Source of the DNA: CAYNKA01 sp964397655
GTDB taxonomy: Bacteria > Spirochaetota > Spirochaetia > DTKZ01
Length of the DNA: 64,000 nucleotides
Reading direction: 5' to 3'
Assembly (NCBI GenBank): GCA_964397655.1
Contig: CAYNKA010000011.1
Coordinates: 78,118 to 142,117 of the forward strand
How positions within the stretch are numbered: the stretch's first letter is position 1; the number at the start of each line of letters is the position of its first letter. The translations under genes were made by a program, and so were the position numbers. Below the pieces are notes generated by a model. The model saw only the letters and a program-made list of their open reading frames with translations. It had not been told where the DNA came from and ran no database searches. Positions 24,737-33,057 of this stretch are shown one piece after another.

Positions 24737-24766
24737 AGTATAGACGCTCCGATCCGTGTTTTGCAA
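24737..24766 (-). promoter_or_regulatory. Promoter of the creatininase-GNAT gene, probably leaderless transcript
   Basis: Minus-strand TTGCAA (24761-24766) and TATACT (24737-24742) are 18 bases apart. Only seven bases separate the -10 element from the ATG, so transcription is expected to begin at or next to the start codon. The absence of any GGAGG-like site there fits this. Confidence 0.55.
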
Positions 24767-24831
24767 ATCCCGGCCGCGGCGTGCGGCCCCGAAGCCGGAC
24801 CGGGAAGGCCCGGCCCCGACCTCATCCTAAG

Positions 24832-26790
24832 TTACGGTACGGAGATCCACACGACTTTGGCTGCCAGGGTGCCGGAATCGTGGAGCGAGACGTACAAGGT
24901 GCCGCTCAACGCCGACACTCCGTCCAGGGTCCCTGTGTCGGTTATGTCCTCGTACGTGGTGCCGGTGTAGGCCGCGGGATCGATTCGGGCCCGCCAGATC
25001 TTTCCGACTTCGGCCTTGTCCTCCCAGACCACATGGATCGCTCCCGAGGAAGGCTCCTGAGTTGCGTATATCGTATGGTATATGCCGGTGCCTTCGGAGA
25101 TGTCCTTCACGTCGTTGCCGGCCTGGCTCAGCATGCTGGGGGTCGCGACGGCGAGCGCGGGAATCGAGCCGCCGTATTTCATGAAGAGGGAATGACTGCT
25201 CCCGTTGTTGACCGTATAGACGAGGATGTACACGCCGGACGGCGCCTGGAACAGGAAGGGCTGGAAGGAATTGCCCGTGATGTCGATGAGCAGGGTCTCG
25301 CTTCCCGATCCAAGCCAGGACGTATAGCTGGCTCCCGGTACGATGAAGGTGTCCCCGGACGTCCAGTCGGAGTGGTTGTCCATGTAGAGGTACTGGGTGG
25401 TCCCGTCCGTCGAGCCGAATATCTGCTGGACGTAGGATGGGTTGTCGGTCTGCGGATGGAGGCCCACCGTATAGGGGCCTGCCATGGTCGATCCGTTCCA
25501 GTAGAGCGAAAACGCGTTCGTATCGTCGCCCGCGCCTCCTCCGCCCGTGTCGTAGCCGATGCCGAAGAGGATCGTCGAGCCGTTCACCCGGAAGACGCTG
25601 GGGAGACGGCAGAGAGCTCCGCCTCCTGCCGAATAGACGTTGTTAATTCCCGTCCAGGCTCCCGCCACGAGGGAAGTCCATTCAGCGATGCCGCCCGCCC
25701 CGTCCACGCTGGGACCGCGAACGGTCTCGACGAGCGTGGTAGAACTCCCGTCCATCGCGGCCGCGAAATCGAAAAGGTCGGCGCTGTAGGTGGCTCGATT
25801 CGGGCTTCCCCAGGTCGCGCCTCCGTCGGTCGATTCGATCGCGTAGAGGTCACGGGCGGAGTCGATGTAGACGTAGGTCATCCTCTGGGGCTGGTCCGGG
25901 TTCGTGAGCAGGGTTCCCTTCATGACGGTGATCGTCGCGGGGAAGGCGAAACCCGACCATTTCGCGTAGAGCGTCACGTTCGCCGAGCCCATGGTGAAGG
26001 TTGCGCCCGCCGCGTAGCCGGTGCCGTTCCCGTCTGCCTGGGTGTTCCAGCCCGCGAAGATCGAGCCGGCCTTCACGAGCCCTCCCGTGTTGCCCAGGAC
26101 CGTCACGGTCATTCCCGTTTCGTAGTTGGTCGAGTCGATCGGCACGTTTCCCGAGGTCGCGCCGTTCGATACATAGGTCACCTTGTAGGTCGGTTGATTG
26201 GTCCATCGAGCGTAGAGGACGATGTTCGACGAGCCCATGGCGAAGGTTTGGCTCTGAGTGTACGTCGTACCGGTACCGTCCGCCTTCGTGTTCCATCCGG
26301 AAAAGATGAATCCCGATTTCGCGAGCCCCCCGGAGTTTCCTCTTACCGTCACGGTCGTTCCCGCTTCATAATAGGTCGAGTCGAAGGGCACGCTTCCCGA
26401 GGTCGCGCCGTTCGCGTCATAGGTGACCGTGAAGGACATCCCGTTTTTCCACCGGGCGTAGAGGACGAGGTTCGCCTTCTTCATGGTGAAACTCTGGCCC
26501 TGGGCGTAGGTCGTACCCGAGCCGTCCGTCTTCGTGTTCCATCCCGTGAACGTATGATCGGTTTTTATCAGCCCGCCGGTGTTGCCGGAGACGGTCACGA
26601 TGGCCTGGGCGTTGTATTTCTCGGCCGCGGGGGCGGTTCCGCTCGTGGCGCCGTTCGCGTGGTAGGTGAGGGTGTAACTGCCGGAAGTGGGCGCGGTTTC
26701 GTTCAGCATCGTCGAAGTGTCGCAGAAGGTGAATAGTGCGGTGACCAAAATGAAAGAAGCGGCCCGTTCGAAGGTTCTCACTTTTTTCAT
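24832..26790 (-). CDS. Lipoprotein with three InlB-type repeats and a C-terminal beta-propeller-like region
   Basis: A 652-residue secreted protein. The N-terminus is a lipoprotein-like signal (hydrophobic segment ending LFTFC). Three ~80-residue repeats of the Listeria-Bacteroides (InlB B-repeat, Flg_new) type follow, each with a GYF-like YxxGAxSGxxP start, a GxxxxGWNTxxDGxGTxYxxG centre and a LYAxW end. The remaining ~370 residues have sialidase/propeller-like phrases (IESTDGGATWGSPNRATYS), suggesting a bacterial neuraminidase-type fold without a recognisable active site. It is likely surface attached. It stands alone between the creatininase fusion and the DUF6941 gene. Confidence 0.8.
   Translation of the reverse strand: MKKVRTFERAASFILVTALFTFCDTSTMLNETAPTSGSYTLTYHANGATSGTAPAAEKYNAQAIVTVSGNTGGLIKTDHTFTGWNTKTDGSGTTYAQGQSFTMKKANLVLYARWKNGMSFTVTYDANGATSGSVPFDSTYYEAGTTVTVRGNSGGLAKSGFIFSGWNTKADGTGTTYTQSQTFAMGSSNIVLYARWTNQPTYKVTYVSNGATSGNVPIDSTNYETGMTVTVLGNTGGLVKAGSIFAGWNTQADGNGTGYAAGATFTMGSANVTLYAKWSGFAFPATITVMKGTLLTNPDQPQRMTYVYIDSARDLYAIESTDGGATWGSPNRATYSADLFDFAAAMDGSSTTLVETVRGPSVDGAGGIAEWTSLVAGAWTGINNVYSAGGGALCRLPSVFRVNGSTILFGIGYDTGGGGAGDDTNAFSLYWNGSTMAGPYTVGLHPQTDNPSYVQQIFGSTDGTTQYLYMDNHSDWTSGDTFIVPGASYTSWLGSGSETLLIDITGNSFQPFLFQAPSGVYILVYTVNNGSSHSLFMKYGGSIPALAVATPSMLSQAGNDVKDISEGTGIYHTIYATQEPSSGAIHVVWEDKAEVGKIWRARIDPAAYTGTTYEDITDTGTLDGVSALSGTLYVSLHDSGTLAAKVVWISVP
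25954..26676 (-). repeat. Three tandem InlB B-type protein repeats
   Basis: Residues 39-116, 119-198 and 201-279 of the lipoprotein align with each other. Each contains SGW/TGWNT followed by DG-GT and ends in a LYA-W motif. The DNA copies differ at many positions, so the duplication is old, not a recent slippage. Confidence 0.8.
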
Positions 26791-26889
26791 GAAAAAATTT
26801 TACACCCCATCGGGAGAAAAATCAATGTCGAGTGAAAAAATTCCGGGAAGCGCGTCCGGCGGGCCGGGCGGCATCGCGTCCTGCCGCCC

Positions 26890-27288
26890 TCATCGCTCCG
26901 GGGGAGCGGCGAGGTTCACGTCGATGATCCGCGATCCGATCTGATAGCCGTCGAGGTTCACCGTGAGCGAATGCTTCCCCGGCTTCTGAAAGAGGCAGTT
27001 CAGCACGGGGAGGACGATTTCGATCTGCCGGATCACGTCGTCCTTCAATTCGACTTCGCCGCCGGAGGCCCAGACCACCTGAGTCGCCTCGTCGCGCACG
27101 AGGTTGACGGAGAATTCGTGCCTGCCCGCGGGAACGTTGTCCAAGGCGATGTACGCGAACCAGAGAGGGACTCCGGCCGGAAACTTGGGAAAATTGAATC
27201 CGCTGAAAATGCCGATGAGGCCTTTCTTGCCGTTGTCCTCGGTTATGGCCCTGTCCGCGAACAGGATAGAATAGCATCGCGCTTCCAT
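26890..27288 (-). CDS. DUF6941 family protein
   Basis: A 132-residue protein beginning MEARCYSILFADRAITEDNGKKGLIGIFSGFNFP, which matches the DUF6941 pattern as I know it. A beta-rich body follows, with HEFSVNLVRDEATQVV and HSLTVNLDG. The function is unknown; the fold looks like a small beta-sandwich. The start is ATG 27288 with GGAG upstream. A longer reading adds a Leu-rich stretch without support. It is not clearly part of an operon. Confidence 0.7.
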   Translation of the reverse strand: MEARCYSILFADRAITEDNGKKGLIGIFSGFNFPKFPAGVPLWFAYIALDNVPAGRHEFSVNLVRDEATQVVWASGGEVELKDDVIRQIEIVLPVLNCLFQKPGKHSLTVNLDGYQIGSRIIDVNLAAPPER

Positions 27289-27443
27289 GTGTTTCTCCAG
27301 AATGAGGATTCTACACCTCAAGGCGAGTCATTGGCAAATCCCCTGGAAAGGCGCGATACCTCCGTCACTCTTTTCAAGGTCGTCATCGAGTGCTATATTT
27401 TTATGACTATATAAAGATTGTAATATATTGGAGGCGTGTCGAA

Positions 27444-27758
27444 ATGGCGACGATTCATGTCGATCCGGGCGTCTGCGGAATGGTCTCTACGGTAACCGTG
27501 GGGACGGAGGATGGCCAAAACTGCAGACTGAGCGTCCTGACTCCTTGCGAGGCCGTAAAAGCGATGGCTGAGGAACTCGCGGAATTCGACGGCTTCGCGG
27601 CGGCCTTTACGAAGTTCTCGGAAAATCCCGTGTATGCCGCCTCGACGAAGCATTACAGGCACGCTGCCTGTCCCGTGCCTTCGGCGATCATCAAGGCCGC
27701 AGAAATGGCCTGCGGCCTCGCGCTGCCGAAAGACGTTTCGTTCAAACCGGAAAAATAA
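27444..27758 (+). CDS. DUF6951 family protein
   Basis: A 104-residue protein. It begins ATIHVDPGVCGMVSTVTVG and ends with HAACPVPSAIIKAAEMACGLALPKDVSF. The conserved cysteines (VCG, TPCEAV, ACPVP) and the GLALPKDV ending fit the small DUF6951 family. The function is unknown; the Cys pattern could bind metal. TTGGAGG lies nine bases before the ATG. The gene converges on efp with three bases between the stops. Confidence 0.68.
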   Translation: MATIHVDPGVCGMVSTVTVGTEDGQNCRLSVLTPCEAVKAMAEELAEFDGFAAAFTKFSENPVYAASTKHYRHAACPVPSAIIKAAEMACGLALPKDVSFKPEK

Positions 27759-27761
27759 GGG

Positions 27762-28331
27762 CTATTCCTTCACTCGTTCGCTGAAGGTGCCGTCGCGGGT
27801 GTCCACCTTGATCTTGGTGCCGATGTCGCAGAAGAGGGGGACGCTCACCGTGATGCCCGTATCGAGCTTGGCGGGTTTCAGGGACTTGCCCGAAGTGTCG
27901 CCCTTTATGCCGGGTTCGCAGTAGGTTATGGTCCGCGTCACGAGGATCGGAAGGTCCACGCCGATGGGCTTTCCCTCGTAGAAGGTGATCTGCACGTTCA
28001 CGTTGTCGTCCGGGGAAATATAGCCCGCGTTGTCGCCGAGGTCTTCCTTCGGCATCTCGAACTGCTCGTAGGTCTCGGTGTCCATGAACACGTAGTTGTC
28101 GCCGTCGATGAAGCTCAGGTTCATCTTCTTCTGCTCGAGCTCGACGTCTTCGAACTTGTCGCTCGAGGTCAACGCCATGTCCGCGGTCTGCCCCGTAAGG
28201 AGGTTCTTGACGCGGAGTTTCGTGACCTGGGCGCCGCGGCCGCTTTTCGTACCCTGAAGCTTCAGGACGATGAAAATATCGTTACCGCTCTTGAATACAC
28301 TGTTCGTCTTTAATTCGCTTGCCGTTATCAT
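27762..28331 (-). CDS. efp: Translation elongation factor P (Arg32 type)
   Basis: A 189-residue EF-P with the three-domain beta-barrel layout. The modification loop reads GTKSGRGAQVTK, with Arg at position 32. That Arg is the residue rhamnosylated by EarP in pseudomonads and neisseriae, instead of the Lys used by EpmA systems. EF-P rescues ribosomes stalled at polyproline stretches. The start at 28331 gives the usual family length; an upstream in-frame ATG adds MVRE only. The probable modifying enzyme EarP is encoded 370 bases upstream on the same strand. Confidence 0.95.
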   Translation of the reverse strand: MITASELKTNSVFKSGNDIFIVLKLQGTKSGRGAQVTKLRVKNLLTGQTADMALTSSDKFEDVELEQKKMNLSFIDGDNYVFMDTETYEQFEMPKEDLGDNAGYISPDDNVNVQITFYEGKPIGVDLPILVTRTITYCEPGIKGDTSGKSLKPAKLDTGITVSVPLFCDIGTKIKVDTRDGTFSERVKE

Positions 28332-28361
28332 CTCTCTCACCATCAGTATTAGAATGAGCGT

Positions 28362-28390
28362 AATCTACATGATTTCGAGCTGGAATACAA
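28362..28390 (-). promoter_or_regulatory. Candidate promoter of efp
   Basis: Minus-strand TTGTAT (28385-28390) and TAGATT (28362-28367) are 17 bases apart, about 30 bases before the efp ATG. The -10 match is moderate (4 of 6). It lies just downstream of a terminator, which supports an independent efp transcript. Confidence 0.4.
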
Positions 28391-28424
28391 CAGGTCAGGA
28401 AGGCACCGGGGGAGAAAACGAAAC

Positions 28425-28453
28425 AAGCGCCCTCGGCGACCGATGCGGCGCTT
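28425..28453 (-). terminator. Terminator after the 51-residue gene
   Basis: An AAGCGCC/GGCGCTT outer stem with an inner TCGG/CCGA stem, followed on the minus strand by GTTTCGTTTT. It lies between the small gene's stop and the efp promoter. Confidence 0.55.
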
Positions 28454-28468
28454 CCGAACCATGACGAA

Positions 28469-28624
28469 TCACCTCTCGCTGTTCTCGCAGGGTTCGTCAT
28501 CGTCTCCGATTCTGGAGGATTCGGCGTCGAATGGTTTCGTGCAGTACTGGGCGTTCTTCGCGGCTTCATCCGTTTTTTTCTGGTTTTCTTTCTGTTCTTT
28601 CTTTTCCTTGTTCGTCTGGTCCAT
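28469..28624 (-). CDS. Small, highly charged 51-residue protein
   Basis: A short frame begins MDQTNKEKKEQKENQKKTDE and ends DDDEPCENSER. It has no hydrophobic segment and is dominated by Lys, Glu, Asp and Gln, with two Cys residues. The reason to call it real is a perfect AAAGGAGG six bases before the ATG and a terminator right after it. It is not a recognised family. It lies between earP and efp on the same strand, about 70 bases after the earP stop. An intrinsically disordered protein is likely. Confidence 0.6.
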   Translation of the reverse strand: MDQTNKEKKEQKENQKKTDEAAKNAQYCTKPFDAESSRIGDDDEPCENSER

Positions 28625-28697
28625 GGGCGTCCTCCTTTCTTGAATATAATCAATATGAAATCGATAGGGAATAGAAATGCGAATTCGCAGGCCCGGT

Positions 28698-29855
28698 TCA
28701 AGGTCCGGGAACCCGGTCTCGGACGAATTCCAAAAGATGTTCGGCGAGGTCGCCGTTCGCCTCGAGGGAGGAGGAGAAGCCGCGGAAACCCGGCGACATC
28801 GCGTCGAGCGAACGGAGGAAACGAAGATAGACCTCGGGGACGGAGGAATCGGCGTTGAAGGCTTCGAAGGCGCCGCTTGCGGTCGCATACAGGGCCGGAT
28901 CCGTGAAATGAGACTTCAGTCGTTCGAGGAGTGCCGCGACCTTGATCCGGTGGTGGTTTTCCTCCTGTTTATAAGCCTGCCAGAGAAATGGCCGTCCCCC
29001 GAGGGCGGCTCGGGAAAGGGACTCCTCGCCTCGAACGAGGGAAAGATCGCAGGCGAGAAGCACGTCGTCCCACGTATCCTGCGGAAGAAAGGGAAGCAGG
29101 AGCACGGGAAATGGCTTGTCGGCGGCCTCCCAGGCCGCGAGAAAGGCATCGCGGAAGCCTCCTTCCGCCAGGAGCACGAGTTTCTGCCGCTTCCAACGGG
29201 CGAGACTCTCGACGAGGGGATTGAAATTCAAGTCGTAGACGAAGACGCTGATCCAGAAAGCGTCCTCCGTCCCCATCGGCGGCGCGATACCCCAGGAAGC
29301 GGCCCTTCGTTTTCGCTCCGATGAACGGTTCGTCGCGGCGTCCCGCAACCGCTTTTTCGCCAGAAATGAGGGGTCGAGGACGAGTCCGCCCGTTTTCGCC
29401 GTGAAGCCCGGGAGAAAAAAGTATTTTTTCACGCGTTCGACCGGCGAGAACGAAGGAAGCAGGTGGAATTCTTCCGCGTAGGTTTCGGCCGAGAGGTATT
29501 CCAGGTTTATGTGCAGCACCTCCTCCGTCCCCGAGGGATCGAAGAGGACCTTCTCGTAATGCTCGGGCCTTCCGCAGGCGAGAGACTCGACGACGAGGCG
29601 GGCCGGCCTCCGGACGAAGCCTTCCCAAGGATGGTTCCACCGGACGATCGTCCACGTTCCCGCACGTTGGACATCGGCATGGGGGTCGACCCCGCGAAGC
29701 AGTTTCGAGAAGGTCGCGAGATCGTCGACGATGAGTCGGATGTCGAGTTCCGGCGCCGCGGCGGACAACCCCTTTGCGAGCCTGAGGACGACTCCCGCGT
29801 CGCCGTAGTTGTCGACGACGCGGCACAGGATGTCGACGGAGAAGGTCGAATGCAT
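28698..29855 (-). CDS. earP: Elongation factor P arginine 32 rhamnosyltransferase EarP
   Basis: A 385-residue GT-B glycosyltransferase of the EarP (former DUF2331) family. The N-terminal motif CRVVDNYGDAGVVLRLAKGL supplies the catalytic Asp15 and Asp19. LSLVRGEESLSRAALGGRPFLWQAYKQEENHH carries the conserved RGE(E/D)S glutamate (~277) and the nucleotide-sugar-binding region. It transfers rhamnose from dTDP-rhamnose to Arg32 of EF-P. The adjacent efp has Arg32, which confirms the pair. No ribosome binding site precedes ATG 29855, but a TACAAT element ends six bases upstream. dTDP-rhamnose synthesis genes are not in the window. Confidence 0.92.
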   Translation of the reverse strand: MHSTFSVDILCRVVDNYGDAGVVLRLAKGLSAAAPELDIRLIVDDLATFSKLLRGVDPHADVQRAGTWTIVRWNHPWEGFVRRPARLVVESLACGRPEHYEKVLFDPSGTEEVLHINLEYLSAETYAEEFHLLPSFSPVERVKKYFFLPGFTAKTGGLVLDPSFLAKKRLRDAATNRSSERKRRAASWGIAPPMGTEDAFWISVFVYDLNFNPLVESLARWKRQKLVLLAEGGFRDAFLAAWEAADKPFPVLLLPFLPQDTWDDVLLACDLSLVRGEESLSRAALGGRPFLWQAYKQEENHHRIKVAALLERLKSHFTDPALYATASGAFEAFNADSSVPEVYLRFLRSLDAMSPGFRGFSSSLEANGDLAEHLLEFVRDRVPGP

Positions 29856-29861
29856 GAGAGG

Positions 29862-29867
29862 ATTGTA
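29862..29867 (-). promoter_or_regulatory. Candidate -10 element of earP, leaderless arrangement
   Basis: Minus-strand TACAAT ends six bases before the earP ATG, and no ribosome binding site is present. No good -35 is visible. The call rests mainly on the same arrangement seen at 24737 and 32953. Confidence 0.35.
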
Positions 29868-29958
29868 CAGCAATCGACGGGGGGGGAGGAAGACGACCGG
29901 GCCGGAAGGGCTTCGACGAACTCGCGTCCCGGAATCCTCCGTCCCCCTCCGGGTGCGA

Positions 29959-31608
29959 TCAGTATTCCTCGAAATTGTCGTCCGGGACGTTCGGAGCCGG
30001 GCCGAGCGGATCGGAGGCCGGCTTGCATTCCGCGTCGACGGACGACGCCTTCCGTTTCCGCGGAGCCTCGGGTCGGTACTCGATCCTTTTCGTCTCCGGA
30101 GCCGCAGAGTCTACTTTGAAGAATTCTATCGCCGAAGCGAGCTGCTCCGCCTGGCTCGACAGCTCTTCGGACATCCCCGCGAGTTCCTCGCTCGCGCTGG
30201 CGTTCTGTTGGACGACGGTGTCGAGCTGCATCATCGCCTTGTTGATCTGTTCGATGCCCGAACCTTGCTCCTTGGAGGCCGCCGCTATCTCCTGTACGAG
30301 GGAAGCGGTCTTCTTGATGTCGGGCACGATCGCCCGGATGATCTCACCGGCGCTCCGGACCGTCACGACCGTGTCCTTCGAGAGCCGGGTGATTTCGCCG
30401 GCGGCGTTCTGCGACCGCTCGGCCAGCTTGCGTACCTCGGTGGCTACGACCGCGAAGCCCTTGCCCGCTTCTCCGGCGCGCGCGGCCTCGATGGCGGCGT
30501 TGAGCGCGAGGAGGTTCGTCTGCCGGGCTATCTCCTCGATGATGCCGATTTTCTCGGCGATGAGGTTCATGGCGGTCACCGATTCCGCGACCGCCTTGCC
30601 GCCTTTCTCGGCGTCCTCGGCCGTCTTCACGGCGAGCTCCTCGGTCGCGACCGCGTTGTCCGAGTTCTGCTTGATCGTCGCGGACATTTCCTCGACCGAG
30701 CTCGATATTTCTTCGGTATTGGCCGCCTGCTCGGTCGCGCCCTGGCTCATTTCCTGGGACGTCGAGCTGATTTCCACGCTTCCGGCCGAGACCTGGCCGG
30801 AAGCGGACAGGATCCCGCCGACGATCTCCCTGAGACTCGACTGCATATCCCGGAACGCTTCGGCGAGTTCGCCCATCTCGTCCTTGCGTCTCAGCATGTC
30901 GTCGTGGACCACGAGCGTCAGGTCCCCCTTGGCCATCGCCTTGGTGAAGGCGACGACGCGGTTGATCGGATCGGAAATCGAGCGGGAGAGCAGGAACGCG
31001 ATTATCGCCGCGAAGACCGCGCTCACGACGTTGATGACGATGAGGATGACCGCTGCGCGCGAGCCGTCGGCGGCGTTTTTTTCCGCCGTCTGCTTAGATA
31101 GACCGATCTTCGTCTCGACGATGGCGTTCACCGCGTTCTGAAGGGCGGCCGCGGCCGCCGCCCCCCTGCCCCCCATGAGATCGAGGGCTTCGGCGCGCTT
31201 GCCGGCCGTGGCGAGGCGCATGATCTCCTCGGCGGCGACACGGTATTCCGACAGCTGCTTCCTGTACTCGACGAACATCGCCGCTCCCTTCTCGGTCACG
31301 ACGGTCGATTCGAACGATTCGTTCGCCGCGTCTATCTCGGCGTTCAGGCGCTTGATCTCCTCCCGAGCAGAGGCCCATCCCTTCTCGTCCGAGGAGGTCG
31401 CGACGGTCCTCACGTTGATCCTGAGGCGTTGGAAGTCCTCGGCGATCCTGATGAGGTCGGCCAGGGGCACCGCCATTTTTCGATACAGGTAATCGTCCGC
31501 GGATACGACGGAGCGTATCTGGATTATTCCGAGCGCTCCCACGAGGACGCTCAGGGCGACGATGACGATGAAAGCGGCTGCGAGCTTGCCGCCTATCTTG
31601 AGTTTCAT
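29959..31608 (-). CDS. Methyl-accepting chemotaxis protein
   Basis: A 549-residue transmembrane chemoreceptor: one membrane helix at residues ~8-30, a periplasmic four-helix-bundle-type sensor, a second helix at ~190-212, HAMP (DPINRVVAFTKAMAKGDLTL), then the signalling domain with the hairpin tip IGIIEEIARQTNLLALNAAIEAARAGE. The C-terminus is a long flexible tail ending NVPDDNFEEY. This is not a clear CheR-binding pentapeptide, though it is aromatic and acidic. AAGGGGA precedes the ATG. It stands alone, with no chemotaxis genes nearby. The ligand is unknown. Confidence 0.93.
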   Translation of the reverse strand: MKLKIGGKLAAAFIVIVALSVLVGALGIIQIRSVVSADDYLYRKMAVPLADLIRIAEDFQRLRINVRTVATSSDEKGWASAREEIKRLNAEIDAANESFESTVVTEKGAAMFVEYRKQLSEYRVAAEEIMRLATAGKRAEALDLMGGRGAAAAAALQNAVNAIVETKIGLSKQTAEKNAADGSRAAVILIVINVVSAVFAAIIAFLLSRSISDPINRVVAFTKAMAKGDLTLVVHDDMLRRKDEMGELAEAFRDMQSSLREIVGGILSASGQVSAGSVEISSTSQEMSQGATEQAANTEEISSSVEEMSATIKQNSDNAVATEELAVKTAEDAEKGGKAVAESVTAMNLIAEKIGIIEEIARQTNLLALNAAIEAARAGEAGKGFAVVATEVRKLAERSQNAAGEITRLSKDTVVTVRSAGEIIRAIVPDIKKTASLVQEIAAASKEQGSGIEQINKAMMQLDTVVQQNASASEELAGMSEELSSQAEQLASAIEFFKVDSAAPETKRIEYRPEAPRKRKASSVDAECKPASDPLGPAPNVPDDNFEEY

Positions 31609-31805
31609 AGGATTCCCCTTCAGCCGGACCCTCCCGAAAGGATCTCCGGGAGGCGGGTCGGGCTTGTGAACGTTTTTATTACGGTGCGGGGAGCGACGAA
31701 ACCGGCGTCACTTTTCTCCACGTAACGATCGAATTTAGACCCGGTCCGTCCGCCGCGCAAGAAGGATCTTGATCTATGCAGTAGTACGAAAGTCCGGTCC
31801 TCGAT

Positions 31806-32945
31806 TCAGGCGATCCGGATGCGCCGGGCGATCAGGGTGTGTATGAAGTCGATCCTGGAGGAGGAGCCGAGCTTACGGAACATGGCGGAAAGATGGTTCT
31901 TCACCGTGGACTCCGTAATCCCGAGCCTGGATCCTATCTCCTTGGAAGAGGCTCCTTGAACTACCAGGCGGGCGATTTCGATCTGCCGCCGCGTGAATCC
32001 GAGCGTCGAAAGGCGGGTCGCCTTGGCGCGATCGGCGAACGATGCCGCGATGCTGCCGAGATCCGAGGAGAATTCCTTCACCCGGCAGGCGAGGTCGGCG
32101 AGCGCCGCCTCCTGTTCCTCCATGCGCGAACGGTCGAAGAACATGGCGATGCTGCGGATCTGGGAACCGTCGTTTCCGAAGACCGGCAGGCTGATGCAGT
32201 CGCAGGGCAGGGGAATCCCCTTCTTGCGCGGAAGCGGCGTACGTTCCCAGAAGATGCCCGTCTTCGCATAGGCCTCGTCGGCTTTCGCCAGCAGCGTTTC
32301 GAACCGCACGCGCTCCTCGTCGTCCGAAGCGTGGCCGAAGAGCCTTCGCCCGATGAGCTCGCCGCGCGTGAATCCGGTGACGCTCACCGCCGGTTCGTTG
32401 CAGTCGCTTATCGTACGCGAAGGAAAGTCGATGATGAACGCGGGTTCGGCGATCCCGTCGAGGATCCTTTCCATGAGCTTGTCCGGCCGATCGGAGGCGG
32501 AGGCCCGGCTTCCCCCAGCCTCGGGCCGCGCTACGAGGAGGAACCCCGTCGGTTCGTTCCGCGGACCCGCAACGGGACTCAGGCTGAAGCGGAGGCGGGC
32601 CTTCCGGTACGACTTCGTGAGGAATACGGTCTCGCCCGTTCTGCGTTCCTTCGCCGTCTTTGCCAGATTCCTCATCCGCCTTCTTTCACCCGCGTCGATG
32701 AGCACGGACAGCGGTTTCCCGACGAGTTCTTCCCGCGCGTATCCGAAAAACGTCGCCGCGCCGCGGTTCCCCGAGACGATTCGAAGATCGTCGTCGAAGG
32801 TGAATACGAGATCGTCGACGCAGTCGGCAAGCTCGATGAAAAGGGGGCAGCCGCTCATTCTCGCGAGAGCCCGGCCGTCCGCGGAATCAGCTGGGCGGAG
32901 GTTCCTTCGGCCGGACTGCTCGCGGTCCGATTTTTTTACATCCAT
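31806..32945 (-). CDS. PAS-PAS-LuxR transcriptional regulator
   Basis: A 379-residue regulator with two PAS domains (~35-140, with AATFFGYAREELVGKPLSVLI; and ~160-275, with EPAVSVTGFTRGELIGRRLFG). A LuxR helix-turn-helix at the C-terminus reads LGFTRRQIEIARLVVQGASSKEIGSRLGITESTVKNHLSAMFRKLGSSSRIDF. There is no receiver or kinase domain, so it should sense a ligand or redox signal directly through PAS and bind DNA. A TATAAT ends seven bases before the ATG, with no ribosome binding site. Targets are unknown; the TRAP operon lies downstream on the other side of its start. Confidence 0.87.
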   Translation of the reverse strand: MDVKKSDREQSGRRNLRPADSADGRALARMSGCPLFIELADCVDDLVFTFDDDLRIVSGNRGAATFFGYAREELVGKPLSVLIDAGERRRMRNLAKTAKERRTGETVFLTKSYRKARLRFSLSPVAGPRNEPTGFLLVARPEAGGSRASASDRPDKLMERILDGIAEPAFIIDFPSRTISDCNEPAVSVTGFTRGELIGRRLFGHASDDEERVRFETLLAKADEAYAKTGIFWERTPLPRKKGIPLPCDCISLPVFGNDGSQIRSIAMFFDRSRMEEQEAALADLACRVKEFSSDLGSIAASFADRAKATRLSTLGFTRRQIEIARLVVQGASSKEIGSRLGITESTVKNHLSAMFRKLGSSSRIDFIHTLIARRIRIA

Positions 32946-32952
32946 GGATCGA

Positions 32953-32981
32953 ATTATACCCGGATGAGCGGCCCTTGGGCA
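32953..32981 (-). promoter_or_regulatory. Promoter of the PAS-LuxR gene, probably leaderless
   Basis: A perfect TATAAT (32953-32958, minus strand) stands seven bases before ATG 32945. The -35 region 17 bases upstream reads TGCCCA and is weak. No GGAGG-like site fits between the promoter and the ATG. Confidence 0.55.
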
Positions 32982-33057
32982 CTTTTTCGGCCCTCTCGAG
33001 GGCGGGCCGGCCCGGAATCGCTTCCCGGCCGGCCCCGTTTCGCCTCGGCCTCGCGGC

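Noticed and set aside
24001..26736. A 911-codon open frame on the plus strand opposite the creatininase fusion and the InlB-repeat lipoprotein
   Set aside because: It runs antisense through two well-supported genes, has Arg/Gly/Glu-rich content typical of reverse frames in GC-rich DNA, and has no ribosome binding site or family motif.
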